Translations under genes and position numbers: made by a program
Assembly (NCBI GenBank): GCA_001599295.1
Contig: BCGN01000002.1
Location: forward strand, 2,108,001-2,172,000
Reading direction: 5' to 3'
DNA from: Sporopachydermia quercuum
Lineage: Eukaryota; Ascomycota; Sporopachydermiomycetes; Sporopachydermiales; Sporopachydermiaceae
Length of the DNA: 64,000 nucleotides
The notes under the pieces: generated by a model
Databases searched by the model: none
What the model was told of the DNA's origin: nothing
Seen by the model: the letters and a program-made list of their open reading frames with translations, nothing else
Part shown: one piece after another, positions 44,401-56,312 of the stretch
How positions within the stretch are numbered: the stretch's first letter is position 1
Layout: each line of letters opens with the position of its first letter

Positions 44401-47400
44401 GGAGAAATTAAAGGAGTTTCAGCATTGTTTATTCAAGTCATAATATCAATTAGGAAACTGATACTTTGCCTGAGTTCAGGTCTTCAAGTCAATCATAGAC
44501 TTTACTATCACTAGGTAATTGTCAACTTTTGTTGAACCATGAATGACTCTCGAAACAAATACCTGCTTGTGGCAATCAGTTCAACCAGTGAGAAGTATTT
44601 ATGGATACAATCTTGGATACAATCTTGGATACAATCTTGGCTTCAAACTTGTTTGGATCCTTCTTATATAACGCCTTTCTATATTTTAATAGTATTGATT
44701 TCTAGGAATTGTTTGACCTGTTCAGCTTACAAATAGAATCGTTTGTAGCTATTGGCCACATTTGTCTACAGACCAGTGAACAAACATTCTGTCACATAAA
44801 AGCAAGACAGTAAAATGCAAGATAGTAAAAAAAAGGGGGAATAATAGTTAAGCCCTTAAGAAAGAAATCGATCACTGAATAGTANTATTTCTAGTTGAGA
44901 TAGCGGACCGATAATGGTTCTACAATAATTTGCAACTAATATTTTCATTATCAAGTCACAATCTTGGAGAATCAATATTTCAATCTCTCTAAATAGCCTT
45001 TCAATGGATAGGTCCGAGGAACAATAATTTAAAGTAACGATTGTGCGACACTTCGCCTCGTTCAGGGCCTACTCGTATTTCTGATCGTAAATGCCCGTTA
45101 TTGGCAAATATGACAAAAACTTCCTTTTTCCATNTTGAGATAACGTAAACCTAATCATGCAATTTAAATTTAATGTGATATTTTGAATTAAAAATCGTAC
45201 TTCTTAATAGGGTAGTCACCACTATGTTTTTTATGAACTTTATTCAGTTACTCATCGAACCCTATTTGTTGGGTAGATGAATGGGTTGATCACACAGCTG
45301 ACCTTCGTCCACTAGCTAATTGTCAAATGTTTTGACATAGATAGTTTCGTAAATACCACTTTTCAGCATACAGTGAATACTTTGTGCTAGTTTTTGAAAA
45401 TACTAGTAAGAAGAACTTTTGCTGAAACCTTGAATGAGATGAATCAAAGCTGAAAGTGTGAGAAATTTTAGTATTGCAAGAATTCCAAATCTCTCGGGAT
45501 AAAAGGTATTACTACTACTATCAAATGTTGGATATTGATTGACCAAATCACCTTCTTTTCGAAAGGCGAAACGAAGAAAGATGGTAACCTTTGCAAACAA
45601 ATTAAAATTAGAAAGGATTTTATAATCTTGCCGATTATTTGTCATCACTGAAAAATAAGTCAGATGGATCTTTAGGGAGAGGAACTAACTGCATTAAACA
45701 CTCTGTTTTCTATATCTTTCCAAACGCGATTTATAAAGGATATATCAGAATAATAATGACAGAATGAGAACCATATAAAAATAACATGATACTGGGTACT
45801 CCATATATAATGCAATGATAACTACGATACTTTTGTCTTTTTTTTAGTTTAAACAATTATATTGAGCCTCCCCATACTCTTCTGATAATCTGTAACAGTT
45901 AGCTCTCTGCCTATATCATAAAGCCATTTTATCCCCCCAGAAACCGTTGGAATAATTTGAAGTTATTTTAAGCAGATTAGTACATCATCTCTCATTATGA
46001 CATCATTATACATCTATATGTATCTATCAAGGATTTATTGAAACCTTAATTTACATCTTGACCTCACAATATTTGTCAACAAACAAGTGGGCTTGAATGT
46101 TATATTGCTTACCAAAACAAACAATAGTTTACTAGATTTGATAGAGAGCCATAAATGCACTGACGACATCGGCAAGGAACTATAATTTTATTCCTGATTT
46201 ACTCTAGTGACTGACGGTAAATCTTAATGTCAGTACCAATTATTGAGTGCTCCAGTTTGATTCATATCAGAAATAAAAAATAAATATGTAGGAGATAGAG
46301 TAGTGAATAAATATACGTATGTTGCACTATAGAAACCAATTTATTCGCAGCAGTTGTTGAAGATATTTGTTGATGCGATATTATGCCCAATATTTTCATT
46401 GACTCAAATCCCTGTTTAAAGTTCTGTTAGGGGAAAAGGAATTGACGAAGTTTAATATTACATAAATTCATTCACGAGTCGGCTATTATCAAATTAATGG
46501 TACCTTATGATATCACTGAACAAATAAATCAGAGTTTTTTTAATGGTAATTTTCAAAAACTAAATATTAGCTGGTTGATAGGAGCTTGTTATCTCTCTAT
46601 TCTTTGTTGGAAATAGCCTTCGATAGTCTTCTCCAAATTCAAAACTAAATGCTCAATTCCAAACCTTGAAGGAATTTATAAACGCTAATTGGACTATGCA
46701 TATCAAGACATTACTTTATTACTACTTTCTTGTAAGCTTCGGCAAATCTTACTATTATACACCTTACTCAAAGGCTCGTTACGTTCATTGAAAAGGTGTC
46801 AACTATCCAAACCAACATCTGGTATATGCATATAAATATGAGTCAATACTTGAAAATGAATGCCTTATATATACAACTTTTCAGGTTGCATCAATATAAC
46901 CTAGCACTCTTGGCAGACCCAATGCACTACCTATTTTCTTGGTCCTCAAGTTCATGTATCTCTCATTCCCATTCTCAAGGCAGTGCCACCTTCTCAAGTT
47001 TCTTCACCTGTATTTATATACATTAAAGCTCTCACTTCCCAAATTCCTCTACCGATTAACATCATTTACTATCTCAGTTGTTCTCACTTTTCTAGCTTCT
47101 AGCGCTATCTTGACATATTATCTCAGTCATACATCGCAATTAATCACTCAACTACTATTCACCATTTTTCTCCTGCACTTACTATTGACTTTTGAGCGTG
47201 ACTTAAGGTTTATGCGCAGTATCTGCAGTTTTATGCACCTTCCTTAACTCAATCCACAACCACAAATGCCCCTGTTGCCCACATTTTCGACTTTATATTA
47301 AGAAAAGTATATTCCTTTAGTCTGTGATCGTCACCTTTTTCTGTTGCAGAACAATTGTTTATTCCTTATCACGGACTTCACTTTATTCACAACGTGTAGA

Positions 47401-47967
47401 AAGTTACGCCCTGAGTTGCTTGTGAAAGGGATTCAATAAGNGTTGCGTTGTTGTAGTGAATTCACTTCAGCCTACTGTTTCAACTCCTGAAGAAGGCTTG
47501 TTGACCGACCACCGACAGTGAACCTATGTTTATGGAAACTCAAGAGTAACGATTACTTTCTTGCTCCATAAAAAAGAAACTGGGAAAAATTTTTTGATAC
47601 AATTTTGACATTTCCGGTACCTGAAACTATAACCGTTGTTTTTCTAGGCTGACTGTTTCAAAGATTCCGGGAAGGATTTGAACTGACAACAATTCCATTG
47701 TGATTAAGTGACATATCCGACATCTCCGACAAGCATTTTCAATAGAAGTGTAATCAGGGTGTCTTGAGAGTTGAGAGTTGAGTAGAATAATTCGAGACCT
47801 CTGTGAAAACCTTTTTTGTTGCTTCAGCCAGATTTACACTTCAAGCTATTGATTCAAAATACAGTGTCAACTTATAGGAGCAACTGAAGCCTCTATAGAT
47901 TCACATTCGCACTCACATTCAAATTCAGGCTCTACACTGAGCCCCAGCAATACCCAGTAATTTTATA
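41449..47967. other. 6.5 kb gene-free interval right of the Ser-rich ORF
   Basis: This is the longest stretch here without a supported gene. It is AT-rich with stops in all frames. The largest frames (41673-41894, 45403-45648, 46796-47247) have no domain. A C/T-rich tract covers about 46890-47290, roughly 700 bp before the CAF120-like start. A 12-bp triplicated unit lies at 44602-44640. Several Ns occur. Noncoding RNA, a centromere or a large promoter remain open. Confidence 0.35.
44602..44640. repeat. 12-bp unit repeated three times
   Basis: The unit tggatacaatct is present in three exact head-to-tail copies, followed by tgg. In one frame it encodes WIQS repeats inside a 65-codon open frame (44539-44736) that is probably not a gene. 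Confidence 0.8.
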
Positions 47968-50550
47968 ATGACACGACCCCGAGTGTTTTCTTTTGGTAAA
48001 GTGTCGGTCTCCAGTTCTGGAACAGGCTCCGGTGCAGGCTCCGGTGACGGAAGTGACCTTGATTACGCATATGCTTCACCAGTACTAAGTAACCCTCCGG
48101 TGCCGCCTTCTCCATCGTTCAAATTTTCACCAAAGGACCCTCAATCACCTTTCAATGAAAAAAGGCTATCGCTGCCACCTTTGGGAATACCCAAACGTGA
48201 CGTTCAGTTTGGAAACTCTACAGTTCAAGATCCCCTTACTGGATCTACACCTATCAGTAGTTTAGGTTCCAACAACTCAATGCCTACTAGCCCTATTTCA
48301 AACCATGGTTTAGATACTGGCAGTTCAACAAGTTCTTCTCTACCAGCAACAGGTTTGGTAGCCAATGTCCCCTCAGAACTTGTTCCTATCATTACTCTAA
48401 TCAATGCCCAGCAAGCAAGAGTATACTTGGAAGGTACATTTATGCTTCTGAAAGATATTGAGGGATCTAAACTTTCTCAAGATAGAGAATGGATAGTAGT
48501 ACATGGTAGATTGCAAGGTACAGATTTATCAATGTACTACGTAGAAGATCATACGGTAGCTAATCCTAGACTAGCTCAGAGAATGAATGTTGCGGATTCA
48601 TTCATTAAAGCTTATTCTAGTTTACCTACTGAAGAAGGTTCTGAAATCAAGCATATCTTATCTTTATCATCCACCATGAAAAACAGATATTTACTGCAGT
48701 TCATTTCTTTGCAATCCTTCAACGACTGGCATGCAGCTTTAAGATTGTCTGTGTTTGAATGGAACTCCTTACAACAAGCTTACACGGGAGCGTTACTTTC
48801 TTGTAAGGGATCTCTAATTCAAGATATCAATAACGTTTTAGGCCATAACAGGTTCAAACGAGCTGATTGGGTAGATGTAAGATTTGCNGGCGGTGGCAGT
48901 GAATGGATCAAATGTTATGCTGTTATTACTCCTAGTGAAAGAAAGAAATCCCACAGTCGAGCGANCTCTAACGCTAGTGCTCAAGACGTTCCCAGCAGTA
49001 ATGGAAATGTGATCAGTAGGCTATTCAGAGCTAGAACACCTTCAGGATCATCAACATCCTCTACAAATGATTATCAGAATCCTGAGCAGAAATATGTACC
49101 GAAACGTTTGGGTCGTATCGATTTCTATTCCAGCGAGAAAACTAACAAGAAACATCTTATAGCAAGTGCTACTGCATTAGATGCTTGCTTTGCTGTATAT
49201 CCTTCTACTCCCAAGTTAATCGACTCTTCAGCTGTAATTAAAATGACTGGAACTGTCACGATATATGCTCACGTTCAACAAAATCGACAAGCAGGCAAAC
49301 AGGGAATCTCCTTGACTGCACTAGAAAAACCGGTTACTATTCCCTCTATATACTTAATTCCAAAAGAACATGGAAGCGTTAAAGGGTACGAAACTTTGAT
49401 ACGGTTTTTAATTCCTGTATTTGATGGATTTTTCCTCTACGGAAGACCTACTAAGCTTGCATCAAGTAGATCTAACAACTTGTCTTTATTATTTGCAATG
49501 CCTATATTACCTAAATCACATTATCTGGACTTGAATACTATGGTCAATAAAATAATCATTCCTAATCAACCCATAGCAGAACGTGACAATTGGTCTGAAA
49601 ATGATTGGTCTACTGAATTGAAGGAATATTTAGCCAATAAGATTGCTGTGGATGGCCATGAAGGTGTGGGAAGAGTTTCGACAGTGCTAAGCCCTATCAT
49701 AGCTCAAGGAGCTACATTTGTGGGCCCTCATATATCTCAGTCTTCTAACNTATCAAATGGTGTCATAATTACCAATGAATCAGAAGAATTTATAGATAAT
49801 GGGAGGAAAAATATACTAGCAGATCAAGAAAAGGTGATAACACAAGAAATANTACAGCCAGTTGCAAAAACCTATGAGAGAGAGGTTCGTGTGGAATCAC
49901 AGGTACCATTACAGAATAGCAACTCTGGAATTTATCACCAGGATTTAGTGCCACCATTTTCCCAACTCGAATCATCAGAGGATATTTTATATACTCCCCC
50001 ATCAGAGTTTAGGTCAGAAATACATGTAGAAACTAGGAATTCCTCTTCACAACTACCACAGCAGCTGTCACAAGAATATTTACCAGCTCTGGAACAATTC
50101 ACCCCAAAATCTGTTGCATCTGATAATTCATTTGGCCGTGATCTTGCCAGCATAGCTCCTGAAATTATGAGTGAAGGTAAAGTGACGCCTCGTACATTAA
50201 GTCCGAGAAAATCATATGGATCATTAGCTACAGGGAACAGTTTTGATAGTGAGGTACCTGAAGGAACTGCCAATAGGTCTAGCTTCGGTTTATATAACCA
50301 ATCAGTACGCAGTCCATCAAGTCCATTATCTAATCCTCCTCTCAATAACGGGTTCAATAAAAACTCACCCAGAAATTCAAAACTCAACTTCCAGAATGAA
50401 GAATTGGTATTTGATCTGAATGGTCTACAGATTGCTAAACCTGGAGGAAATTATCCTTATGCTACATTGGCTGTTCCAAGTAATGGTAATAACAATTCAG
50501 ACACATCAGCACCTAGCAGAGGTCTTGGCACACCCTATGAATTCAAATAA
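47968..50550 (+). CDS. PH-domain protein of the Caf120/Skg3 family
   Basis: This 860-residue protein has a Ser/Pro/Gly-rich N-terminus (1-130). A conserved block starts at about 137 (LVPIITLINAQQARVYLEGT) and continues into a pleckstrin-homology region (to about 268). A second folded region reaches about 525 (GRIDFYSSEK, FLIPVFDGFFLYGRP, LLFAMPILPKSHYLDLNTM). The rest is low-complexity tail. This order matches yeast Caf120 and Skg3, which are linked to the Ccr4-Not complex and to the bud neck/cortex; which of the two it replaces cannot be told. Five Ns leave unknown residues in frame, one silent (GCN at 48888). The start is the first ATG after a stop-rich leader. No intron is evident. RNR2 follows on the same strand after 1.9 kb. 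Confidence 0.82.
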   Translation: MTRPRVFSFGKVSVSSSGTGSGAGSGDGSDLDYAYASPVLSNPPVPPSPSFKFSPKDPQSPFNEKRLSLPPLGIPKRDVQFGNSTVQDPLTGSTPISSLGSNNSMPTSPISNHGLDTGSSTSSSLPATGLVANVPSELVPIITLINAQQARVYLEGTFMLLKDIEGSKLSQDREWIVVHGRLQGTDLSMYYVEDHTVANPRLAQRMNVADSFIKAYSSLPTEEGSEIKHILSLSSTMKNRYLLQFISLQSFNDWHAALRLSVFEWNSLQQAYTGALLSCKGSLIQDINNVLGHNRFKRADWVDVRFXGGGSEWIKCYAVITPSERKKSHSRAXSNASAQDVPSSNGNVISRLFRARTPSGSSTSSTNDYQNPEQKYVPKRLGRIDFYSSEKTNKKHLIASATALDACFAVYPSTPKLIDSSAVIKMTGTVTIYAHVQQNRQAGKQGISLTALEKPVTIPSIYLIPKEHGSVKGYETLIRFLIPVFDGFFLYGRPTKLASSRSNNLSLLFAMPILPKSHYLDLNTMVNKIIIPNQPIAERDNWSENDWSTELKEYLANKIAVDGHEGVGRVSTVLSPIIAQGATFVGPHISQSSNXSNGVIITNESEEFIDNGRKNILADQEKVITQEIXQPVAKTYEREVRVESQVPLQNSNSGIYHQDLVPPFSQLESSEDILYTPPSEFRSEIHVETRNSSSQLPQQLSQEYLPALEQFTPKSVASDNSFGRDLASIAPEIMSEGKVTPRTLSPRKSYGSLATGNSFDSEVPEGTANRSSFGLYNQSVRSPSSPLSNPPLNNGFNKNSPRNSKLNFQNEELVFDLNGLQIAKPGGNYPYATLAVPSNGNNNSDTSAPSRGLGTPYEFK

Positions 50551-52425
50551 CAAGAGTGTTTTGAATAGTGGATATAGTATCTTNAATACTTTTTGTATGT
50601 AATCATCATTAGTAGTGAAAGTAGTGGTTTAGCGATTATGGCATGAAAACTGATAAAGTATCTGGTACTACTTTATGAAGAAAGAAACATCAAAAAAGGT
50701 TGCTTTCCAGCTTTGTATTGTTCTTGCTTACCGTTCGAGGGGTGTGTATTATGACGGTCAAATATAACATATCGTAACATTATGTGATATATAATCGTAT
50801 TTGATCAATATAATGAATGGAATATTATTTATCCCTTACCTTGGAAGTTTTAGATGACATAACATGCAAGGAGTTGCAACAATCTATGTCGCATTCGGAT
50901 AATATTCAGACAATATTCCAATAGACCTACTTTTCAGTAAAGGGTTATGAAATCAGAACTCAAAGAGAGGATATTTGCGTACGAATAATGGAATGTCAGA
51001 TGGCAAAAGTGTGAAGAATACTCTGATATGCTGGTAAAACTCTCATTTCATACCAACTCGTAATAACTATAATACTGCTGTTGCTCTTCTCATCTCATTG
51101 GAAATCTTATTAATATGTAACCATTGTTTATCTCAATAGTAAGGCCCCTTATTCTTCTTAAAGCGGTTAGGTACAGTAGGAATATATCTACCGAGATGAG
51201 ATAGGGAGAGTTTAGCAGGAGATAATGGTTGTCATGTTTGTCATGGAATATGGGGGCATAGAATGAAGTTTAGTTGAAAACATGTGAACTGATATGAAAT
51301 GAGTTATCTAGTAGATCAATTTTAGCAGTTACGCTGTTGATTTGACTTGTCATATATTGATAAGAGCTCTAATTAGCTATGTTACTTTGTTTATTCACAA
51401 GTTGAATACTTCACTTGCTGGTGAGATGTATGTACATAGAAGAAGTATGTTGGAAGAAGAATCCGAGGCAATCTCCTAGTAATGTTATTTGAGTCCTGAA
51501 CATTGAATGCAAAACTCATTAGTTTCTATCAACACCTATTCAAACAAAAATTGGATGATACTTTAACGTTACATCATCATTAGTGATGAAGATATTCAAT
51601 GCTAGTTCTTATTCCTCTATATAATCCGGAATTTCACTCCCTTAATCCAGGCATTCAGGGACTTCTAATGACAATTCAATGTCACACTTGCAAAAACAAC
51701 AATATAAACAACGGTAAACATAATAAACAGGAATTGAACCATATTAATCCAATCAACAAGTTTAATACAAAGAAAAATTCCTCTGGGATACTATTCAGTT
51801 TTGTTTACATCAATCCAGATATAGAAAGCGCGCGTCCTAAATTGTAAACAGTCATGTGCAATCCACGTGAGCATTTTCAAAAAATGGTGTTTTCGTGTTT
51901 GTTACTTCAACAACAATAAACTTATATGCATTTAAAGTTTGCCCTATTAATTTTTGCCCTCCATGTCCTTGTCACAGTTACTTCAAATAATGAAACTCTA
52001 ATTGGAAATATTTCACATGTACATGATAAACTTCCTGCTATGTCCCATTTCCCGTCATTTGTACATACATTTTAACTATTTCTTTTATTTTTGTCATTGT
52101 TTCTTTATTTCACCAAACACTTCTTATTGCGTTTGTCAAGAAATTATATATACTCTGTGGTTTCTGGTTTTCTTTCCCTATTGTTTATATGCAGCAGTTA
52201 AGTGTTCCTTTGATTTGTCTATATGATTCATATTATACAATAATTGAATTACAATTTCATAGTTGAATCTATAAGCAATAAAGGTTCAAACGATTGAGTA
52301 GATTACTAAATTAATTTACATTGCCAGACACGAGCGAAAAGAAGAAACACGAACTGTTGTTACGCGTCAGTTGAAGATCTAATTGACTTTCATTTATCCT
52401 CTAATCATAACACAGTATCTCTAAA
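50551..52425. other. Intergenic region upstream of RNR2
   Basis: This is 1.9 kb. The part from about 52060 to 52200 is C/T-rich, then an ACGCGT lies close to RNR2 (listed separately). An 82-codon ATG frame at 51599-51847 has Asn/Lys-rich low complexity and is rejected. Confidence 0.45.
52362..52367 (+). promoter_or_regulatory. MCB-type element (ACGCGT) upstream of RNR2
   Basis: The exact MluI cell-cycle box ACGCGT lies 58 bp before the RNR2 start codon. MBF binds this hexamer in G1/S promoters in yeasts, and ribonucleotide reductase genes are classic targets. The site is so close to the start that it may overlap the transcription start. Confidence 0.55.
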
Positions 52426-53646
52426 ATGACTACTCTTGAAACACCATCTAAATCTACAGCTAAGGCTTTAGATGTCCTAGCATTGGATTCTCCTGTCAAG
52501 AAAGATCTTACTGCTACTTTAAAGGAAGCCGCCGCCAGAAAGGAGGCTGCTGCTGGAATCAAGACTGAAGTTGAAGAACTCAACGAAGAAGATAAAGCTC
52601 ACAAGAAGTTCTTGGAATCCCATAAAGTTCATAGACATAAGCTCAAGGCACTTGAAGTTGACGAACCCTTGTTAAAGGAAAACGATAAAAGATTTGTTCT
52701 TTTCCCAATTAAATATCATGAAATCTGGCAAATGTATAAGAAAGCTGAAGCTTCCTTCTGGACTGCAGAAGAGATTGACTTAGGAAAGGATGTTCATGAT
52801 TGGGAAAACCGTTTGAATGACAATGAAAGATTTTTTATTTCAAGAGTCTTAGCTTTCTTTGCTGCATCTGATGGTATTGTTAATGAAAATTTAGTAGAAA
52901 ACTTCTCAGCTGAAGTTCAACTTCCTGAAGCCAAGTGCTTCTATGGTTTCCAAATCATGATGGAAAACATCCACTCTGAAACTTACTCCTTACTGATTGA
53001 TACTTATATCAAGGACACAAAGGAAGCAGATTATTTATTCAATGCTATTGAAAACATTCCATGCATCAAACAAAAGGCTGAATGGGCTTTACGATGGATC
53101 AATGACGATGAAGCATTGTTTGGTGAAAGATTAGTTGCCTTTGCTGCTGTTGAAGGTATTTTCTTCTCGGGCTCGTTTGCTTCTATCTTCTGGCTCAAGA
53201 AGAGAGGTTTAATGCCTGGTCTCACATTCTCTAACGAATTGATCTGCAGAGATGAAGGTTTACATACTGACTTTGCTTGCTTGTTATTCTCTCATTTGAA
53301 CAACAGACCTGACGCTGTTATTGTTGAAAAGATCATTACTGAAGCTGTCGAAATCGAAAAGGGCTACTTCACCGATGCTTTGCCTGTCTCTTTATTAGGT
53401 ATGAACTGCAAGCTCATGTGTCAGTATGTTGAATTTGTTGCAGATAGATTACTTCTTGCTTTGGGCAACAAGAAGGTTTACAACTCTTCCAATCCATTTG
53501 ACTTCATGGAAAATATCTCTTTGGCTGGTAAAACTAATTTCTTCGAAAAGAGAGTTTCTGATTATCAAAAGGCTGGTGTTATGGCTGGTACCAAGAAGCA
53601 AACTGGAGGTGAAGAATTAGGTTTTGGTTTAGATGAAGATTTCTAA
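52426..53646 (+). CDS. RNR2: Ribonucleotide reductase small subunit
   Basis: This 406-residue protein (yeast 399) is a class I R2 subunit. After a variable N-terminus come [17 protein letters not shown] with an iron ligand, [29 protein letters not shown] with radical Tyr187, and the ligand helices [20 protein letters not shown] and [15 protein letters not shown]. The C-terminus GFGLDEDF is the short tail that docks on the large subunit. With Rnr1 it reduces ribonucleoside diphosphates to deoxy forms. All expected ligands are present, so this is the active Rnr2 type and not the degenerate Rnr4 type. CTG encodes a conserved Leu in YSLLID. The codon choice is more biased than its neighbours, as expected for high expression. 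Confidence 0.97.
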   Translation: MTTLETPSKSTAKALDVLALDSPVKKDLTATLKEAAARKEAAAGIKTEVEELNEEDKAHKKFLESHKVHRHKLKALEVDEPLLKENDKRFVLFPIKYHEIWQMYKKAEASFWTAEEIDLGKDVHDWENRLNDNERFFISRVLAFFAASDGIVNENLVENFSAEVQLPEAKCFYGFQIMMENIHSETYSLLIDTYIKDTKEADYLFNAIENIPCIKQKAEWALRWINDDEALFGERLVAFAAVEGIFFSGSFASIFWLKKRGLMPGLTFSNELICRDEGLHTDFACLLFSHLNNRPDAVIVEKIITEAVEIEKGYFTDALPVSLLGMNCKLMCQYVEFVADRLLLALGNKKVYNSSNPFDFMENISLAGKTNFFEKRVSDYQKAGVMAGTKKQTGGEELGFGLDEDF

Positions 53647-54777
53647 ATCAGTTCATGTTACGATAAGATTTCTTTCAAAGGAAATTTAAAAAATTAGCAC
53701 TACACATACCCTTTGTATTATTAGTATAAGTATATTTTATGCCTTGTTTCTGATCTATTGATTTATTGCTTTAAAGGATTTGGTTCGTGATCATGTTATC
53801 GGTCCTCAATTCCTGTCATTTTTGTTTCATTTATTTTGTTTTATGAATACTTTGTCCGCGGGTTTGGTTGTGTATTTCTCTTTATCTATACAGTAATTTT
53901 ATACATAATGAATTATTAATTGCATTGAAATGGAAAGTACTGTAGACTACTGTATCGACTACGACAAGCCGAAATTGGTAGTGTTTTCTAATAAACTGAC
54001 TCAGCAGAAAGGATAAAGGGTTTAGATATTAGTTATATAAGTTATAGAACTAAGGGTATAGTAGTGCTGACAAGGAATATAATCGTTTGCATGAATTACT
54101 AGCTACTTCGTGTGATCTTTGTCTGATGTCTCTTAAGCATCCTAGTTTCCCGATTATTGCTATTTGAAAGAGAAAATCTGAAATGGGGTTGTGGTTTAAT
54201 GCTTAACGGTGCATGATTCGACATGGTTCTAGCTTACCCAAACAATGCTGGGAAATACTTAATGATCGAGATATCAATCTCGATTGTAACAAACTACAAA
54301 CTAGAGATTTGTGGCATTACCTAGTTACCCTATAAGTAGATTTAACTGAACCGTTAGAACCGTCAAGGAAGCTTACGCATGTACATATATGTACATAAAC
54401 ATGCAGAAGCTTCCAGCCCACAAGCCGTATTAAAATTTCCGTTATTTAATCTTTATCCTCATACATCATCTCCTATCTATTCATCACAACACCTTTTTCG
54501 TACTTTTTCTTCTTTCTATTTCAAACTTCTACAGCATCATAATTCTATTATCATCTACTTACCATATATTAGTCCAATCTACAACAAAATAGTATATAAC
54601 CTCTTTGAAACCAGTCCGATTCAATACAAATCTGTCCCAAGCTAATAGGTGCCACACTTCATAGAATTCTACAATATCCATAATTCATTCTCTGATATCA
54701 ACTGATTGCTTATCTCCCTATTATTACTAATTCTGTCACTGGACCGAGAGAGAAGCTATCAAAGACTCAAATCCAGA
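53647..54777. other. Intergenic region between RNR2 and MHO1
   Basis: This is 1.1 kb. The last 300 bp before MHO1 (about 54420-54720) are C/T-rich on the coding strand. An 88-codon frame at 54379-54645 falls within that tract and is rejected. No other element was seen. Confidence 0.45.
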
Positions 54778-56312
54778 ATGTCAATTCGACCTGCTACGCA
54801 TGCTGGTTCCTGGTATAGTGGTTCCAAAACAGTCTTAGATGCTCAGCTGGATAAATTTCTACAGTCAGTGNAGTTTCAGGGCTGTAAAAAGAATGCAAGA
54901 ATTCTTGTTGGCCCGTAAGTATTAGAAATACGAATTCTAGATTGGAAACTTTGAGATTGGTGTTATTTCTGTTCAACTTCTAGCACCCTGCTTCTCTTCT
55001 AGGTCTTCTGTTGCTCAATTAGTAGTCCTCTAACATTTTTGAAGACATGCAGGTTATAGTTATGCTGGTAAAACATTAGCTGAAACATATAAAGCTTGGG
55101 ATCCAACTGGATGTAAGAGAGTGTTTATCTTAGGACCATCACATCATGTGTATTTCCATGGAGGAAAACTTTCAGCGTTTGATTATTATGAGACACCATT
55201 AGGTGATTTGCCTGTCGATGTTGAAGGTATGTATTAAAGACTTTATGATACCGAACTTAGGGGGATTGATGGTAGAGCCTGATTTGATCTTAACTGGGAG
55301 ACAAATGTTATGATCATGTGTTGATTACAACTAACATTTAATAATAGTTGTTAATGATCTTAAGAAGAATAAAAAGCTGTTTGAAATGATGACCACACGG
55401 GAAGATGAAAACGAACACAGCTTCGAAATGCATATGCCTTTTCTTTTCAAAGTTTCTGAACAGTGAGTATCAAAATGCGAAAAAATACAAGTGAATCTGA
55501 ATCTGAGCTATTAATGTACTTTTACATGCAATCTCTATCAATTCTATTTTAAATCAAACAAGCATTGCAAACTAGCACTGCTATCGAACAAGCTCATTTA
55601 TATATATTAACATAGGTGATTTGCATCTCCCACCAGGTTACCAAATGGTCCACCAAGTATTATTCCTATAATGATTGGTCAAACAACTGTTGAATATGAG
55701 CAAGAACTTGCAAAAGTATTGGCTGATTACTTAAAAGATCCTGCAAATACGTTTGTTGTATCAACGGATTTTTGTCACTGGTAAGTTTCTAATAACTGTT
55801 GTCTTGCACTATATATTATTGATGCCACTTATGATTCTGGCATGTCATTATTTTTATTACTACTTTTTTCCCATTGAATCTCCTCCCACATCCTTATTAT
55901 TACTAACACTATAAAACTATATTCTAGGGGAAGAAGATTTGATTATACTGCGTATTGTTCTGATAAATCGATCGCATCATTGACTTACCTAAACTCCTCT
56001 TTTGACCATAAATCAACAGCTGCAATGAATTTTCCAATCCATAAATCAATTGAGTTTTTGGATCGAACAGCTATGAAGGTTTTATCTACAGGTTCTTATT
56101 CAGAGTTCAAAGATTATATTGAAATGACAGACAATACAATATGTGGTAGAAAGCCGTTGAGTATTTTATTAGCTAGCATTGCCAATGTTGTTGGTAAGAA
56201 ACATAGTGCTGGTTCAGGCAAACTAGAATGGATTGGATACTCGCAGAGCAACGAGGTTACCAGAGTTAATGATGGCAGTGTTAGTTATGCTAGTGGATAT
56301 GCTACTTTATGA
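54778..56312 (+). CDS. MHO1: MEMO1-family protein Mho1 (5 exons)
   Basis: Exons 54778-54914, 55045-55226, 55348-55462, 55637-55780 and 55928-56312 join in phase to 320 residues (yeast Mho1 338, human MEMO1 297). Introns are 130, 121, 174 and 147 nt; the 5' sites are GTAAGT, GTATGT, GTGAGT and GTAAGT. The first intron ends in AAG after CTCTAAC. The protein opens with RPATHAGSWY, then PHAGYSYAGKT (His47), FILGPSHHVYF (His79/80), VVNDL, NEHSFEMHMPFL, IIPIMIG, STDFCHWGRRFDYT. These His residues match the metal-binding pocket of MEMO1, a dioxygenase-like fold linked to copper and redox signalling. In yeast the gene is tied to invasive growth. The frame is open upstream to 54706 but has no ATG, so 54778 is the start. 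Confidence 0.94.

Noticed and set aside
46796-47247. Two overlapping hydrophobic frames
   Set aside because: The apparent membrane character comes from the C/T-rich tract, which yields Phe, Leu and Ser in every frame.
51599-51847. 82-codon ATG frame upstream of RNR2
   Set aside because: It is Asn/Lys-rich with low complexity and no domain, in promoter-like DNA.
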